Assembly (NCBI GenBank): GCA_025935475.1
Contig: JAICVE010000225.1
Span: 1-5,304 of the forward strand
Length of the DNA stretch: 5,304 nt
Direction of reading: 5' to 3'
Origin: Nitrospira sp.
GTDB lineage: Bacteria; Nitrospirota; Nitrospiria; Nitrospirales; Nitrospiraceae
In this document: one piece after another, positions 1 through 5,304 of the stretch
Layout: each line of letters opens with the position of its first letter
How positions within the stretch are numbered: the first letter of the stretch is position 1
Position numbers and translations under genes: made by a program
The notes under the pieces: model-generated
What the model saw: only the letters and a program-made list of their open reading frames with translations
Database searches by the model: none
What the model was told of the DNA's origin: nothing

Positions 1-1
1 A

Positions 2-535
2 TGGTCGAAGTTCGGCAACATCTTCATGGGCATGTTTTTCTTCTTCGCCTACGTCAACATCATCTGGCTCGCCATTTACGGCTACTACATTCCTGCTAAC
101 GTCCGGGTCGGCCTGTCGGTGCCTCAGGTGGCGACGACGCTGTCCTGTCTGTTCTTCATGATGGGCTTGAACGCCTTCATGATGAAAGGTGCGAAGCAGA
201 TGGGGCCGATCGAATGGGGCAAGATCTCCGCTCGTTCGCAGTACGCCCTAATCATGCTCGCGACGGCCTTTACCTGGATGATGGGATTGATGGGCTATAT
301 TCGCTCCTCGGTCCGGTTGTTCTGGCACGTCAATGAGATCATGCGGGACAACTCGCCCTGGGCTTACACCCATACGGTCGGTTTTGCGGCGAACATGATT
401 TCGTTCAACGTGCTGTTCTTCTGGATCAGCATTCTCTTCGTGTTCTGGCTCGGCAGTTTGACGGCGAAGAAAGTGCCGGTCGGGGAGAAAGCGGGTGTTC
501 CTGGCGGCGCGCCGCAACCTGCTGGCAGCCACTAA
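2..535 (+). CDS. Cytochrome bd-like oxidase subunit I, C-terminal part (5' truncated by window)
   Basis: The reading frame is open from base 2, upstream of the first in-frame ATG at 26, so the gene begins outside the window and 26 is not its true start. The visible 177 residues are strongly hydrophobic. They form about four membrane segments, roughly at bases 20-95, 120-190, 240-305 and 370-465, followed by a short polar, Gly/Pro-rich tail ending in GSH. An Arg/His-containing loop lies between the last two helices (SSVRLFWHVNEIMRDN), and its histidines at 326-328 and 371-373 could be heme or structural ligands. The general look, and the tandem cytochrome c genes downstream, match the large bd-like oxidase subunits of Nitrospira, which would reduce O2 in the inner membrane. 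The diagnostic N-terminal quinol-binding and heme-ligand regions are not in the window, so the family call is a recollection of the C-terminal pattern. It could be another polytopic heme-binding respiratory subunit. It is first in the visible part of a four-gene same-strand cluster. Confidence 0.6.
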   Translation, partial: WSKFGNIFMGMFFFFAYVNIIWLAIYGYYIPANVRVGLSVPQVATTLSCLFFMMGLNAFMMKGAKQMGPIEWGKISARSQYALIMLATAFTWMMGLMGYIRSSVRLFWHVNEIMRDNSPWAYTHTVGFAANMISFNVLFFWISILFVFWLGSLTAKKVPVGEKAGVPGGAPQPAGSH

Positions 536-559
536 CCATCTCTATTGACCATAGGCACG

Positions 560-588
560 CGGTGGGAGATGCATTGCGTCTCCCACCG
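560..588 (+). other. Intergenic hairpin between oxidase and cytochrome c genes
   Basis: Bases 560-569 pair perfectly with 579-588 (CGGTGGGAGA with TCTCCCACCG). The stem can continue inward through a T-G wobble and two G-C pairs, leaving a 3-nt loop at 573-575. No T-tract follows, so it is not a canonical intrinsic terminator. It sits 10 nt upstream of the ribosome binding site of the next gene. It could be an mRNA stability or processing element that sets different expression of the oxidase and cytochrome genes, or a weak attenuator; its function is inferred only. Confidence 0.55.
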
Positions 589-598
589 GTGTAGCCGC

Positions 599-605
599 AG
601 GAGGT
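599..605 (+). promoter_or_regulatory. Ribosome binding site for the diheme membrane cytochrome
   Basis: AGGAGGT is a near-perfect anti-Shine-Dalgarno match, 7 nt before the GTG at 613. It fixes this non-ATG start, and no competing in-frame ATG lies nearby before the first membrane helix. Confidence 0.85.
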
Positions 606-612
606 TAAAACC

Positions 613-1926
613 GTGGGTAATCTGATTAATGAGGCCCTCTCGATCGGCTGGGTGGTGCTGGCCCTGCTTGTCGGCTTGCTCATTTACTTCCAAGTGTCCA
701 TCAAAGACCCTGTCGCCAAAAAGCGAGCGACCTTCAAGACCTTAATCGGCATCATGGCGGCGTTCTTGATGTTCATTGCCATCGCCAACTACAAGAACAA
801 TTTTTACGGTGAAAATCGGTTGCTGCCGGTCTCGCTCGTGATGATTACCGTCACGACGTTCGTCATGGCTTTGTATTTTACGAATCTCGCAGCGCTGCTG
901 AAAATCGGCGGCTTCATGTTCTTTGTCGCGGCGTTTCTCTCGGGCTACGGAAACTGGCTGCCTCAAGTCGAGGGCGGGTTTCCCCCGAAGGAAGAAAAAC
1001 TGGACTTCAATTCGATGTCGCCACAGCAGTTGGCCGATGAAGGTGAAAAAATCATCTTCGGCGGCATTGGGCAAAATAAGGTGCAAGGCGCGATCGGTAA
1101 AGGCCAATGCCCTCTGTGCCATGCGTTCCATGCCGGTATGCTCGGTGAACGGGCTCCCAACTTACTCGGTCTTCCCGAGCGGGCAGGCAAGGAACGGCTC
1201 GAAGATCCGAAGTATTCGAAGGGGAACCCGGCGAAGCGCGAGTACGCCGATAAGGAATCCTGTCCCGGCTGTGGAACCGCTGAAACTGGTCAGGAATATA
1301 TCGCCGAATCCCATTCGTGCCCCAGTTGCTATGTGGTGTCCGGGTACGGCGTGAAGGGCACCAACGACAAAGAAAGTCCGATGCCGAAGATCCACAAGCC
1401 ACCAATATCGCTCTCGCTGCCGGAATTGGCGGCGGTCGATACGTGGTTCTACGTCCGTGAAGGGCGGGAAGCGCCGTCATTTGAAGAAATTGTAAAATCG
1501 TACGAGAAATTTATTCCCGAGGCCGACCGTCCGAAGCAGCAAGAGGACAAACCGGCAGGCGCTGCCAGCGCATTGCTGGCCGACGGCTCTGAGCCTGTGG
1601 ACCAGATTTTCGCCAAGGCACAGTGCGTCGTGTGTCACACGATTCCTGGGATTCCAGGCGCCACTGGCACACAGGGGCCGAAGCTCGAAGAGGGGACGAA
1701 CGCACCGACCCGCATCAAGGATCCCGGGTACAAGGGCACCGCACATAGCACTCCGGAGTACATCATGGAGTCGGTGGTGTCTCCCAGCACCTACGTCGTC
1801 AAGGGATTTCCCGACAACCTCATGCCGAAGGTGTTCGGGCAAAAGCTGAGCGCGGGCGCTCTAAAGAAAATCGTCGATTATTTGTCGCAGGTGAAGGCGG
1901 GAGCACCGCCCCCGAAGATTTCCTAA
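613..1926 (+). CDS. Membrane-anchored diheme cytochrome c with four TM helices and an extra CPxC pair
   Basis: This 437-aa protein starts at GTG. Residues about 3-28, 41-61, 71-91 and 92-114 form four membrane helices, and the rest is soluble and expected in the periplasm. The first cytochrome c domain has the heme motif CPLCH (C166, C169, H170) with probable distal Met257 in SPMPK. The second has CVVCH (C338, C341, H342) with probable distal Met404 in LMPK. The two domains look like a duplication, sharing the pattern EYIxES...PSxYVVxG...MPK. They are joined by a charged, Ala-rich linker at about 285-330. Domain 1 alone carries CPGC (217-220) and CPSC (236-239), a four-cysteine arrangement that fits a zinc-ribbon-like or disulfide site and not a heme, because no His follows either pair. 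The likely role is electron transfer next to the bd-like oxidase. I know of no gene symbol. The family function is inferred from motifs and operon context, while the heme motifs are seen directly. Confidence 0.85.
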   Translation: MGNLINEALSIGWVVLALLVGLLIYFQVSIKDPVAKKRATFKTLIGIMAAFLMFIAIANYKNNFYGENRLLPVSLVMITVTTFVMALYFTNLAALLKIGGFMFFVAAFLSGYGNWLPQVEGGFPPKEEKLDFNSMSPQQLADEGEKIIFGGIGQNKVQGAIGKGQCPLCHAFHAGMLGERAPNLLGLPERAGKERLEDPKYSKGNPAKREYADKESCPGCGTAETGQEYIAESHSCPSCYVVSGYGVKGTNDKESPMPKIHKPPISLSLPELAAVDTWFYVREGREAPSFEEIVKSYEKFIPEADRPKQQEDKPAGAASALLADGSEPVDQIFAKAQCVVCHTIPGIPGATGTQGPKLEEGTNAPTRIKDPGYKGTAHSTPEYIMESVVSPSTYVVKGFPDNLMPKVFGQKLSAGALKKIVDYLSQVKAGAPPPKIS

Positions 1927-1951
1927 ATCTTGGCCGTCTATCTGTAGACAT

Positions 1952-1958
1952 AAGGGAG
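1952..1958 (+). promoter_or_regulatory. Ribosome binding site for the five-TM cytochrome c
   Basis: AAGGGAG lies 7 nt before ATG 1966 in a 39-nt intergenic gap. Its spacing supports this start and translation from a shared operon transcript. Confidence 0.75.
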
Positions 1959-1965
1959 TATACCC

Positions 1966-3003
1966 ATGAAAGCATTGATGTCAGTGGGCGCCTTGGTCGG
2001 CGTCATCGGACTCCTTCTGCTGGTTGGAATGATCTTCGATGTCGTCCCAGCCAATACCGTGCGCTTGGTCGAAGGCTACATGCCGATGCAGATGCTCACC
2101 GAGCTGACCTTCTTCGTGGCAGGCTTCGCCGGCCTGAGCTATATGCTTAGCTCGATGGGGATGCCCCTTCCGCGTTTTTGGCAAGGGGTCGGCTTCTGGG
2201 CATTTATTCTCCTGTACCTCAAGTATCGGGTGTATCCGCCGATTCCGTTCAGCGTGCGCGCCATGTACGGGACCGTGTCGCTCGTCGCCGTCTTCATGTG
2301 GGTGTCGTCCAATGAGGAAGACTGGAAGAAGTTCAAACAGCCGATTCTGAATGTGTTGGATGCGCAGAGCGGCGGCAACAAGATGTTGCGCTACGCGTAT
2401 CTCTTTCTGCTGCCCATTCTCATCGGCGGATTCACCTACAACGCGATGAAGCCAAAGTCCGAGGAGCCGATCGAGTTGCGGACGGTGCATCCCGCCCCGC
2501 CGGCGAGCACGAAGGTACACGGCAAGACGTACGTGCTACAGACCTCACAAAATCCCTATCGCGTGAATCCGGAAGGTAAGTACGATCAGGAATTCACGAA
2601 CGCGAATATCGTGGAGCAGGGCATGGGCCGGTTAATGAAACCCAATGCCAACCCCTGGGATGAAAAGAACACGGGGTATCTTAAGTACGTGCGTGAAGGC
2701 GGAGAGATTTTCTTCCAGAACTGCCATTTCTGCCACGGCGATAACTTGAACGGCCGTGGCTTGCACGCCTTTGCATTCAACCCAATTCCTGCCAATTTCA
2801 CCGATCCCGGAACAATCGCCCAGTTGCAGGAGACATTCATCTTCTGGCGTGTGTCTAAGGGTGGAATCGGACTGCCGAACGAAGGCTTCCCCTGGGCTTC
2901 GGTCATGCCGCCCTGGGAGCAGCATCTGACGGTCGATGAAATCTGGAAGGTGATTCTGTTCGAGTACTGGCACACAGGCTACTATCCCCGTACCTGGGAC
3001 TAA
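1966..3003 (+). CDS. Polytopic membrane protein with C-terminal monoheme cytochrome c domain
   Basis: This 345-aa protein has about five membrane helices (residues roughly 4-26, 45-63, 70-88, 96-114 and 142-161). With a single C-terminal periplasmic domain, an odd helix count places the N-terminus in the cytoplasm. A Pro-rich linker at about 165-185 leads to a class I-type cytochrome c domain. Its heme motif is CHFCH (C253, C256, H257), followed by the usual GDNLNGRG glycine-rich turn, with probable distal Met314 in SVMPPWE. The motif has a second His at its first X position, which is allowed but notable. The C-terminus ends in an aromatic stretch (EYWHTGYYPRTWD) that may pack on a partner. 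It most likely anchors one c-heme to the membrane as part of the same respiratory complex as its neighbours. I do not recognise the N-terminal membrane domain, so a specific substrate or quinone role is not claimed. The gene lies 39 nt after the previous gene and 47 nt before the next. Confidence 0.82.
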   Translation: MKALMSVGALVGVIGLLLLVGMIFDVVPANTVRLVEGYMPMQMLTELTFFVAGFAGLSYMLSSMGMPLPRFWQGVGFWAFILLYLKYRVYPPIPFSVRAMYGTVSLVAVFMWVSSNEEDWKKFKQPILNVLDAQSGGNKMLRYAYLFLLPILIGGFTYNAMKPKSEEPIELRTVHPAPPASTKVHGKTYVLQTSQNPYRVNPEGKYDQEFTNANIVEQGMGRLMKPNANPWDEKNTGYLKYVREGGEIFFQNCHFCHGDNLNGRGLHAFAFNPIPANFTDPGTIAQLQETFIFWRVSKGGIGLPNEGFPWASVMPPWEQHLTVDEIWKVILFEYWHTGYYPRTWD

Positions 3004-3039
3004 TCGTCTACGCGATTCATAACCTGGACATACTTGAGA

Positions 3040-3045
3040 TGAGGG
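3040..3045 (+). promoter_or_regulatory. Ribosome binding site deciding the start of the NxrC-like gene
   Basis: TGAGGG lies 5 nt before ATG 3051 and 8 nt before ATG 3054. The in-frame ATG at 3039 overlaps this site and has only a weak TTGAG upstream. This favours 3051 or 3054 over 3039. Confidence 0.6.
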
Positions 3046-3050
3046 TAAAC

Positions 3051-4826
3051 ATGATGAACAGTTCAAGTCGGAAGGCAGGAGTAGTTGCCGCGACCGCCTT
3101 CGGAATGATCCTGGCATCGGGAACGTTCGGCATTCCGTTGATCGGAGCCGAAGACATGCCCGAAGGGTTCAAGAAGGGGGAACTCGCCCCAGAGCCTGCT
3201 GCCGAGATGATCGAAGCGGGGAAACGCGTCTACTTTACGAAATGTGTGTGGTGTCACGGGGTTGATGGAGCAGGCGATGGGCCCGGTGCGGATCGCCTCT
3301 GGCCTCGTCCGCGTAACTTCAACCAGGGTACGTTCAAGATCCGTCATACGGCGAGCGGCGAGCTACCCTTGTTCGACGCCCGCAAGCCCGTTCCCGGGCA
3401 GAATGACCTGTTCGAGACCGTCACGCATGGGTTGCCGGGTTCAGCCATGCCGTCCTGGGAAGGCATCTTGACGGAAGAGCAGAGACTGCAAGTCCTTTCA
3501 TTCGTGACCACTCAGTTGGTCAAGGATAGAAAGTTTACGGACAAGCAGTCCGAGTCGCAGACGATTCTCCAACTTGGAGATATTAAGCCGATCGCTGCGA
3601 CGGAGGAAAGCCTGAAGAAGGGATCGGAGCTCATTGTCGAAAAGAAGTGCGTTGAGTGTCATGGTGCTGAAGGCCGCGGTGACGGTAATGCCTTCAACCT
3701 GAAAGACGACTGGGGTTTTGCGATTCAGCCGGCCGATTGGCACAAGTGCTGGAACTTCCGTGGCAGCCGCCAAGATCCCTATAACGTGCGGAACATTTTC
3801 CGGACCTTCTCGACCGGGGTGAACGGCACTCCGATGCCGTCATTTGCCGACAACACCACGGTTGAAGAGCGTTGGCATATTGCGAATTGGGTCAATTTTC
3901 TGTGCGAACGGGACACGGATGGAAAGCCTCTCCCGATCGACCCGTTGACCGATAAGCCGAAGATCAACTTCGTCGTGCCGTCCGATCCGGTCGAGGGCGA
4001 AATTCCGACGGATATGGAGAATGAGGCCTGGAAGAAGGCCGCCAAACGGTACGTGGCCATGGGTGGACAAATCACGCACAAGCCGCGCAACTTCGTGAAC
4101 CGGATCGACGACATCTGGGTGCGTTCCTTGTACAACGATAAAGTGATCGTCTATCTGTTGGAGTGGGACGACCGTACCAAGAGCGTGGCCGAGGGCAAGC
4201 TGCCTTGGGCTCCGACGCAAGTGAACCTGGACATCAAGGAACAGGACCCAAAGACTGGCGAAGAAGGGTCTATCGCCTCGAACCAGAACAAGTACCGTGT
4301 CTACAACGATGCCATTGCCATTGAAACGCCGGTGAAATGGAAGGAGCTTCCGGCTCCGATCAAGCCCCGGTATCTCTTCGGGACCAACGAGCAGTTCCCG
4401 GTCGACATCGTCAAATGGGAAGCCGATGGCTCCGTCCGGGCGTTCAAAGGCACGGGGTGGGACAAAGATTTCGAAGAACGTGACACCTATGAGGAGAATC
4501 TGAAGATCCTCAAGGGCGAATGGATCAATGGCCGCTGGTATGTCATGATTCAACGCCCGCTCGGCAACAAGAAGGATCAGGATTACGACGAAGATACGTT
4601 CTTCGAAGTCGGCCAATATGTGCCGACCGTGTTCTTCGCATGGGACGGGCACAACGGCGATGCCGGACGGAAGATGGCCGTCTCGGCCTTCTACTACACG
4701 TTCCTGAATCCCCCGACCCCGAAAGAGACCTATATCTATCCAGTCGTGATTGCCTTCGGCGTCGTGTTGCTGGAAGGCTGGGTTCTCACGCGACGCGCGA
4801 ATAAGAAGAAGGGGAAGACCCTCTAG
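3051..4826 (+). CDS. Diheme cytochrome c fused to an ethylbenzene-dehydrogenase-gamma-like (NxrC-like) domain
   Basis: From ATG 3051 the protein has 591 aa; ATG 3054 is equally possible, and ATG 3039 would add four residues. It begins with a signal peptide (Arg/Lys near residue 7, hydrophobic core to about 30, probable cleavage after IGA), so it is exported. Two cytochrome c domains follow: CVWCH (C65, C68, H69; probable distal Met133 in SAMPSWE) and CVECH (C200, C203, H204; probable distal Met262 in TPMPSF). Domain 2 has extra cysteines C233 and C285 that could form a disulfide. From about residue 304 to 555 the sequence looks like the heme b-binding EB_dh fold of molybdoenzyme gamma subunits: features such as VIVYLLEWDDRT, IKPRYLF and WYVMIQRPLG resemble this family. 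The gamma subunit of ethylbenzene dehydrogenase binds heme b through Met and Lys; I cannot assign the ligands here. A C-terminal helix (563-579) followed by RR and KKK anchors it, with the bulk of the protein in the periplasm. The likely role is electron transfer between a periplasmic donor and the membrane cytochromes. Confidence 0.82.
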   Translation: MMNSSSRKAGVVAATAFGMILASGTFGIPLIGAEDMPEGFKKGELAPEPAAEMIEAGKRVYFTKCVWCHGVDGAGDGPGADRLWPRPRNFNQGTFKIRHTASGELPLFDARKPVPGQNDLFETVTHGLPGSAMPSWEGILTEEQRLQVLSFVTTQLVKDRKFTDKQSESQTILQLGDIKPIAATEESLKKGSELIVEKKCVECHGAEGRGDGNAFNLKDDWGFAIQPADWHKCWNFRGSRQDPYNVRNIFRTFSTGVNGTPMPSFADNTTVEERWHIANWVNFLCERDTDGKPLPIDPLTDKPKINFVVPSDPVEGEIPTDMENEAWKKAAKRYVAMGGQITHKPRNFVNRIDDIWVRSLYNDKVIVYLLEWDDRTKSVAEGKLPWAPTQVNLDIKEQDPKTGEEGSIASNQNKYRVYNDAIAIETPVKWKELPAPIKPRYLFGTNEQFPVDIVKWEADGSVRAFKGTGWDKDFEERDTYEENLKILKGEWINGRWYVMIQRPLGNKKDQDYDEDTFFEVGQYVPTVFFAWDGHNGDAGRKMAVSAFYYTFLNPPTPKETYIYPVVIAFGVVLLEGWVLTRRANKKKGKTL

Positions 4827-4855
4827 TTCGCGAAGGTCTGCGAGGAGTCAAGACG

Positions 4856-4890
4856 AAGGGGGTGGGGAAACCCACCCCCTTTTGTTTTGT
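4856..4890 (+). terminator. Intrinsic terminator of the respiratory operon
   Basis: Bases 4856-4866 pair perfectly over 11 bp with 4871-4881, closed by a GAAA tetraloop (4867-4870). The T-rich tract TTTTGTTTTGT (4880-4890) follows. It lies 29 nt after the stop codon of the NxrC-like gene and ends 11 nt before the mobA start, so it should separate the two transcription units. Confidence 0.93.
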
Positions 4891-4896
4891 AAGGAG
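4891..4896 (+). promoter_or_regulatory. Ribosome binding site for mobA
   Basis: AAGGAG directly follows the terminator T-tract and stands 5 nt before GTG 4902. The nucleotide-binding motif begins about 10 residues after that GTG and the first in-frame ATG lies inside the motif, so this RBS and GTG define the start. Confidence 0.85.
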
Positions 4897-4901
4897 CCGG
4901 T

Positions 4902-5304
4902 GTGAACACTTCTCTGATTTCCGATGTGGCCGGAGTGCTCTTGGCCGGCGGGAAAAGTCGAAGAATGGGCCAGGATAAGCGTCTGCTCTCAGTCGGAGAG
5001 GAGACGCTCTATGCACGGAGTTTCTCCGTGCTGCGGGCGGTCTTTGAACAGGTGGTGGTCGTCGTTGCGCAGGATAGTCTTGTCGTGGCATCCGATGCGC
5101 CGGTCTTGCGGGACCTCATCCCTCACTGCGGCAGTCTTGGCGGACTCTATACCGGCCTGAAGCAGGCTGGGACACAGTGGGTGTTTGCCGTGGCCTGCGA
5201 CATGCCGTTTCTCGATCCGGGCACGATCAGGCATTTCATCGGTCTCAAGAGCGAAGGCGATGTGATCATGGCCAAGCTGCAGAATGGATTTCATCCCATG
5301 CACG
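4902..5304 (+). CDS. mobA: Molybdenum cofactor guanylyltransferase MobA, N-terminal part (3' truncated by window)
   Basis: MobA transfers GMP from GTP to molybdopterin cofactor, giving the MGD form used by DMSO-reductase-family enzymes; it acts in the cytoplasm. The 134 visible codons show the family's motifs in order. The GTP-binding loop LLAGGKSRRMGQDK is at residues 13-26. The substrate/glycine motif HCGSLGG is at 75-81, with Ser where Pro is common. ACDMPF, the metal-binding Asp region, is at 98-103. HPM is at 131-133, matching the H-P motif near the active site. The GTG start is supported by its RBS and by the distance to the first motif. The family is about 190-210 aa long, so roughly a third is missing beyond the window end. 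It follows the operon terminator, so it needs its own promoter or read-through. A related nucleotidyltransferase such as MocA is less likely given the motif set. Confidence 0.9.
   Translation, partial: MNTSLISDVAGVLLAGGKSRRMGQDKRLLSVGEETLYARSFSVLRAVFEQVVVVVAQDSLVVASDAPVLRDLIPHCGSLGGLYTGLKQAGTQWVFAVACDMPFLDPGTIRHFIGLKSEGDVIMAKLQNGFHPMH

Noticed and set aside
545..575. Possible promoter, TTGACC with TGCATT 19 nt later, between the first two genes
   Set aside because: The -10 match is weak, spacing is long, and the second element falls in the hairpin loop; operon read-through explains expression.
1261..1329. CPGC and CPSC as additional heme c attachment sites
   Set aside because: Both pairs are followed by Gly or Tyr instead of His, so they do not form CxxCH.
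1936..1949. Small inverted repeat GTCTA/TAGAC in the gap before the five-TM cytochrome gene
   Set aside because: It has only 5 bp and no T-tract; this is expected by chance.
1981..2520. Antisense open frame of 179 codons opposite the five-TM cytochrome
   Set aside because: It mirrors a membrane-protein coding frame and its translation is His/Arg/Glu-rich low-information sequence with no motif.
3039..3050. ATG 3039 as start of the NxrC-like gene
   Set aside because: It overlaps the better ribosome binding site that serves ATG 3051/3054 and has only a weak one of its own.
3840..4652. Long antisense open frame (270 codons) opposite the NxrC-like gene
   Set aside because: It lies wholly opposite a gene with clear heme, family and anchor features, and shows no recognisable motifs. 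It is best explained by the GC-rich codon pattern of the sense gene.

Overview
The window carries the end of one respiratory operon and the start of a separate gene, all on the + strand. The gene set suggests a nitrite-oxidising bacterium of the Nitrospira type. It contains the C-terminal part of a cytochrome bd-like oxidase subunit, two polytopic membrane cytochromes c, and a membrane-anchored diheme cytochrome c fused to an ethylbenzene-dehydrogenase-gamma-like (NxrC-like) heme b domain. Right behind the operon is a molybdenum-cofactor gene, mobA. The assignment to Nitrospira rests on remembered family associations and not on a database search. The proteins point to a Gram-negative with a periplasm, because the hemes are placed on the outer face of the membrane.

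Layout: 2-535 is the 3' end of a multi-TM protein that looks like a bd-type oxidase large subunit. After a 77-nt gap holding a strong hairpin, 613-1926 encodes a four-TM protein with two cytochrome c domains. 1966-3003 encodes a five-TM protein with one C-terminal cytochrome c domain. 3051-4826 encodes a secreted, C-terminally anchored protein with two cytochrome c domains and an EB_dh-like domain. A near-perfect intrinsic terminator at 4856-4890 closes the operon. mobA starts at GTG 4902, only 11 nt after the terminator's T-rich tract, and runs off the window end.

How they may work together (inference): the three cytochromes carry five c-type hemes and probably one b-type heme on the periplasmic side. 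Together they could form an electron wire that takes electrons from a periplasmic donor, such as a nitrite oxidoreductase or a soluble cytochrome c, to or from the bd-like oxidase core. No molybdoenzyme catalytic subunit is present in the window, so the gamma-like subunit is either an orphan or belongs to an enzyme encoded elsewhere. mobA makes the guanine dinucleotide form of the molybdenum cofactor that such enzymes need, so its position is functionally suggestive although it is transcriptionally separated.

There are no RNA genes, mobile elements, CRISPR arrays or long repeats. No intergenic gap exceeds 80 bases.
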